Shown here piece after piece: positions 5,472 to 8,472 of a stretch of DNA of 8,472 nucleotides (the first letter of the stretch is position 1; every line of letters starts with the position of its first letter). The notes beneath the pieces were generated by a model. That model was given only the letters and a program-made list of their open reading frames with translations. It was not told the DNA's origin and did not search any database. This DNA is from 2-12-FULL-42-15 sp964196565. Its GTDB lineage: Bacteria; Pseudomonadota; Gammaproteobacteria; Coxiellales; Coxiellaceae. The stretch covers positions 1 through 8,472 of the forward strand of contig CAXMUH010000105.1 in NCBI GenBank assembly GCA_964196565.1, in the 5' to 3' direction. A program made the position numbers and the translations under genes.

Positions 5472-5612
5472 AGAGTGGCTTAGTAAGTTGAGCATCTATA
5501 TAAATAGATAGTAGTTATATAATAATTGCATGTATATACGTAGTTTTAAGTTTTTAGAATTTTTTATTAAAAAAATAAATTTAATTTTAGTTTAATAATA
5601 ATTGGTGCCATC
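5472..5612. other. AT-rich spacer between the sRNA control region and aroE
   Basis: These 141 bases are very AT-rich. They hold a small inverted repeat, ATCTAT/ATAGAT (5494-5509), and an all-AT hairpin, ATTTTTT/AAAAAAT (5559-5565 and 5570-5576). Neither is a convincing terminator for the aroE operon, whose stop codon lies at 5615-5613, because no T run follows on the minus strand. I see no gene here. Confidence 0.6.
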
Positions 5613-6428
5613 TTAAATAGATTGAATGCCATTTGCAATTATTTTCTCGGTACTAGGATAGAATCCTAACCATAAGTGAAAAGATGCTGCAGCTTGCTCA
5701 ATAAGCATACCAAAGCCATCAAATATTTGTGCGGCGCCTTGATCTTTCGCCCAGTTAAGAAAAGGGGCGGCTGCTGGACCATAAGATAAATCATAGCAGA
5801 TGCTAGAGTCGGTTATAAATCCACTTGGTAGATCAAGCAGTTTGCCCTGATGCCCTGCTGAGGTTGCATTAATGATCAAATCAAAAGTGAGCGAGGATAA
5901 TTGTTCAACTGGTGTTACATGCACATCACCATCTGAAAAGTGTTTTGCGAGTTGCACGGCTTTATGCTGTGTACGATTCGTTAAACATAAGCGTTGTGGC
6001 GATTGTTCCAAAAGAGGTGCAATAATTCCGCGAGCTGCACCACCAGCGCCAATAATTAATATTTTTTTTTTGCACAAATTAATTGACTTGTTTTTAGTTA
6101 AGTCCTCAATAAGGCCAATACCATCAACGTTCTCGCCAAAAATAACTTCATCATTTTGAAATTTAATACAATTAACGGCGCCGGCAATCTTAGCGTAATC
6201 GCCTAATTTATTTGAGAGCATAAAAGCTTGTTCTTTAAATGGAACGGTAATATTACAGCCTTTCCCACCTTGTTTTTTAAATAGCAAAAGTGTATTGGCA
6301 AAGTCATCCAGTGGTGACTCAATTTTAAGGTATTCAATTTTGACGCCAGCCTCGGCTGCAAAACGCTGATGAATTTGTGGGGACAGGCTATGTTGAACGG
6401 GGTTACCAATAACGGCAAATTTACCCAT
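5613..6428 (-). CDS. aroE: Shikimate dehydrogenase (NADP+)
   Basis: AroE reduces 3-dehydroshikimate to shikimate with NADPH in the cytosol, a step of chorismate and aromatic amino-acid synthesis. The 271-residue length equals the family norm. Substrate-site residues are visible: SLSP (14-17), NITVPFKE with the catalytic Lys65 (59-66), AGAVN (82-86), and catalytic Asp102 in ENVDGIG. The usual motif is NTDG; here Thr is replaced by Val101, while Asn100 and Asp102 are kept. The NADP-binding GAGGAARG is at 127-134 and NRT at 151-153, which favours NADP over NAD. GMLIEQAA (240-247) with Gln245 closes the active site. The ATG overlaps the end of dacB by 8 bp (ATGGGTAA), with GAGG about 8 bases upstream inside dacB, so translation is probably coupled. 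It is the last gene of the operon. Confidence 0.97.
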   Translation of the reverse strand: MGKFAVIGNPVQHSLSPQIHQRFAAEAGVKIEYLKIESPLDDFANTLLLFKKQGGKGCNITVPFKEQAFMLSNKLGDYAKIAGAVNCIKFQNDEVIFGENVDGIGLIEDLTKNKSINLCKKKILIIGAGGAARGIIAPLLEQSPQRLCLTNRTQHKAVQLAKHFSDGDVHVTPVEQLSSLTFDLIINATSAGHQGKLLDLPSGFITDSSICYDLSYGPAAAPFLNWAKDQGAAQIFDGFGMLIEQAAASFHLWLGFYPSTEKIIANGIQSI

Positions 6429-7857
6429 GCTTTTTGCCTCTGTGATAGTGAGCTAAATATTCACATATACGATCTTCAAGGCGATTATAAGGGGTATGTT
6501 TGCCAATAAATCCATTGATCATAATGGCAAAAGATAGAACACCTAAATGGCGAGAATAAATAAATCCAGCCAGTGAGGTGACACCCGTCATCGAGCCGGT
6601 TTTAGCATGAATGCGCTTTTCTTTGGCTTCAGAAAACATGCGCTCAACCAAGGTGCCATCGATTCCGCCGATGGGCAGTGCTTCAACCAAAATATGACGC
6701 ATTGAAGGATGCAAATAAATATATTGCAATAGTTGAGATAATTGATTTGGCGTTAACAAGTTATAACGCGATAAGCCTGCGCCGTCATCGATTAGATTTT
6801 TCTTAAAATCAATTTTTGTGTCGCTCAAGATTTTCTTTAATGCCGCAATTCCATTGCGCCAACTTCCTGGCTTCTGAAAATATTTATGACCAATTTGTTT
6901 TAATAATGAATCGGTAATTAAATTATCGGATTTTTTCAACATATCCTTAAGTAACTTTCTAAGCGGCGCTGACTTATGTTCATTAAGTAAATTATATTGC
7001 TTGGTGCTGTGGCTTATAGTGATTTTACCTCTATAAAAGATGTTATCATCTTCTAATGCTTGGAGTATCAGCGCCTTGGCGTAAGGTAATGGATCTCTCA
7101 CTGCAAGATTGCGGCGTCGTCTGCCCCAATCTTTGTTTAAGCAGCCGTTTAGGGTGAAATGGTTGCTGGCGTCACTGTAAATGGTGAGCGGGCAGTTATC
7201 GTTAATGTGCGCCGTTGTTATAACGTGATTGCGAAACTTAATAATATTATCTGGAATATCCGTGGCAAGGCTGGGATGCCTTCCAAGTATTTTTGAGGGG
7301 GTTAGGCGCAAAATAAATTTATTTTTATCGATGATGACCGCTGATAATGGTGCGGCATAACTGTAGCTTAAGTCATCCCATAGCCAGCCGGGTGGATAAT
7401 AAATATTATCATAGGTGCTGGCATCTATATAAACGTGCCCTTGAATTTTTGTTATGCTTTGATTTTTGAGTACCTCAATTAGTTCTTGCAAATCATCAAG
7501 CCCGAGCTCTGGGTCACCGCTAAATTTTATTAATACATCCCCTCTGAAGACATGGTTGGATTGGGAACCCTTAACAAACAGCCTTGTTTTATAGGTAAAA
7601 TTGGGGCCAAGATATTTCAGTGCAGCGGTTGCTGTTAAAAGCTTCTGAACGCTGGCTGGCGCATAGAGGTAATTGCTGTGGAACTTATAAAGTATTTTCC
7701 CTGTTTTGGCTTTTCGAATGATGATACCAATATGGATAGGGTGACCTATTTTCTTAATGAATTTTTGAATTCCTTGGCCAAGATTTGCAAAAACGGTGGG
7801 ACTTAATAAAAGTAATGTTAAACTTAAAACGGCAAGAATCCGCAAATGTAACTTCAT
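6421..7857 (-). CDS. dacB: D-alanyl-D-alanine carboxypeptidase/endopeptidase (PBP4, family S13)
   Basis: PBP4-type enzymes trim the terminal D-Ala of peptidoglycan peptides and cut cross-links in the periplasm. The 478-residue protein starts with a signal peptide (basic KLHLR, a hydrophobic stretch to about residue 20, likely cleavage after VFA24). The three penicillin-binding motifs are complete: SVQK (Ser69-Lys72, within PASVQK), SDN (310-312) and KTG (419-421, within AKTGSMTG). The gap of about 240 residues between the first two motifs, with SGDP (113-116) and PPGW (155-158), is the S13-specific domain insertion. GRRRRN (245-250) and other basic stretches make the protein rather basic. AAGGA lies about 7 bases before the ATG. 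The upstream membrane-protein gene ends 10 bases away and aroE overlaps its end, giving a three-gene operon. Confidence 0.94.
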   Translation of the reverse strand: MKLHLRILAVLSLTLLLLSPTVFANLGQGIQKFIKKIGHPIHIGIIIRKAKTGKILYKFHSNYLYAPASVQKLLTATAALKYLGPNFTYKTRLFVKGSQSNHVFRGDVLIKFSGDPELGLDDLQELIEVLKNQSITKIQGHVYIDASTYDNIYYPPGWLWDDLSYSYAAPLSAVIIDKNKFILRLTPSKILGRHPSLATDIPDNIIKFRNHVITTAHINDNCPLTIYSDASNHFTLNGCLNKDWGRRRRNLAVRDPLPYAKALILQALEDDNIFYRGKITISHSTKQYNLLNEHKSAPLRKLLKDMLKKSDNLITDSLLKQIGHKYFQKPGSWRNGIAALKKILSDTKIDFKKNLIDDGAGLSRYNLLTPNQLSQLLQYIYLHPSMRHILVEALPIGGIDGTLVERMFSEAKEKRIHAKTGSMTGVTSLAGFIYSRHLGVLSFAIMINGFIGKHTPYNRLEDRICEYLAHYHRGKKHG

Positions 7858-7867
7858 TCAATTTTCC

Positions 7868-8377
7868 TTAAGGTTCTTTATTTCTTCTGATCAATAGATA
7901 AATCGCTATGCCCATAATTACAGTGACTGGAATAATCACCAGTAAAAAATCCGGAATAACAATGGTTCCGCTAACCATCAGTGCAATCGTGATACCAACT
8001 AAGGCAAAGGGCAAATCATCCGCAATACCAATTAAATATAAAACAATCGCTAAAATAAGCAGTACAAATAAACCAGATTGAATCGAGTTGGTGATACCAT
8101 AGTGGAGCATTAGCGCGACAATATAAACTGCACCCAGCGCACCCACCCAATAGAGAACTTGACGCCAAATGGTTAGTCTTAAGTTGTCCTTTTCCTTAAA
8201 GCTAAGATAAGCGCCTTGGCCCACGCAGATTAAGGCGACCACCACTGACATCAAAGCGGTGTATATCCAAAATGCATTTTGATGTACGCGCAGTATGATC
8301 AAGCTGATAAGTGCTAGGATCAAAACAATAAGGCTGGTGACTAAGCGGGTATTGCGGGATTTCTGATTTTGCGTCAT
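7868..8377 (-). CDS. Small multi-pass membrane protein of unknown function
   Basis: I do not recognise the family of this 169-residue inner-membrane protein. After a polar N-terminus (MTQNQKSRNTR) it has about six hydrophobic segments, near residues 12-29, 36-57, 73-92, 99-117, 122-140 and 142-163. Short charged loops separate them, the largest being SFKEKDNLRLTIWRQ (about 59-73). The tail LIRRNKEP is basic. It has no catalytic motif that I can name. The start is supported by AAGGAG 6 bases upstream. It is the first gene of the operon with dacB and aroE (10-bp gap to dacB), which makes a link to the cell envelope conceivable but unproven. Confidence 0.85.
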   Translation of the reverse strand: MTQNQKSRNTRLVTSLIVLILALISLIILRVHQNAFWIYTALMSVVVALICVGQGAYLSFKEKDNLRLTIWRQVLYWVGALGAVYIVALMLHYGITNSIQSGLFVLLILAIVLYLIGIADDLPFALVGITIALMVSGTIVIPDFLLVIIPVTVIMGIAIYLLIRRNKEP

Positions 8378-8409
8378 TGAATACTCCTTTATTGGCGCTG
8401 AGGCTAGGG

Positions 8410-8422
8410 GTCAAGTCTTGAC
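8410..8422. promoter_or_regulatory. Operator-like inverted repeat upstream of the dacB-aroE operon
   Basis: GTCAAG-T-CTTGAC is a perfect 6-bp inverted repeat around one base. It lies between a candidate minus-strand -10 (TATAAA, 8428-8423) and the ribosome binding site of the first gene, at the likely start of transcription, where a repressor would act. No good -35 is seen for this -10, so the promoter call is weak. Confidence 0.35.
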
Positions 8423-8472
8423 TTTATACTGTTAAAAGCATTTATAAATATAACTAAATGTAGCATTTAACG

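Noticed and set aside
5051..5483. Two plus-strand frames (5051-5272 and 5259-5483)
   Set aside because: They are antisense to the predicted small RNA, cross a terminator hairpin and a REP, and lack ribosome binding sites.
1..8472. CRISPR array, insertion sequence, integrase, tRNA or replication origin
   Set aside because: No regularly spaced repeats, transposase motifs, cloverleaf or iteron clusters were seen on either strand.

Overview
The window looks like the chromosome of an AT-rich gammaproteobacterium (roughly 40% G+C by eye). A Legionellales-type organism is my best guess, from the style of the repeats, an orphan gene with an acidic C-terminus, and a Csr/Rsm-type regulatory RNA with an upstream GacA/UvrY/LetA-like box. 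This placement is inference; no rRNA or other phylogenetic marker is present. There is no phage, insertion sequence, CRISPR array or tRNA.

Layout. Positions 1-838 (minus strand) hold the 5' part of a nucleoside (uridine) phosphorylase gene that runs off the left edge. It is divergent from a PiT-family phosphate transporter gene (947-2200, plus), and the two predicted promoters overlap. An orphan gene of unknown function follows (2355-3311, plus) and ends in a strong hairpin terminator. Positions 3424-3564 are a cluster of REP-like palindromes. A major facilitator transporter gene (3743-5029, plus) has its own extended -10 promoter and a perfect 15-bp tandem repeat in its leader. A REP palindrome forms its last codons, and an inverted partner lies just downstream (4995-5097, REPIN-like).

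The most interesting part is the apparently gene-free stretch 5098-5612. On the minus strand it has a TATAAT box (5328-5333), a transcript of about 220 nt with seven GGA motifs (five in small hairpin loops), a strong intrinsic terminator (5101-5131), and an 18-bp dyad at 5454-5471 that matches the E. coli UvrY site, as I remember it, at 15 of 18 positions. Together these describe a CsrA/RsmA-sequestering small RNA of the CsrB/RsmY/RsmZ type under two-component control.

Positions 8377 down to 5613 (minus strand) form a compact operon: a six-helix membrane protein of unknown function, then dacB (PBP4-type D-Ala-D-Ala carboxypeptidase/endopeptidase), then aroE (shikimate dehydrogenase). dacB and aroE overlap by 8 bp. 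The phosphate transporter and the phosphorylase are plausibly linked by inorganic phosphate, which one imports and the other consumes.
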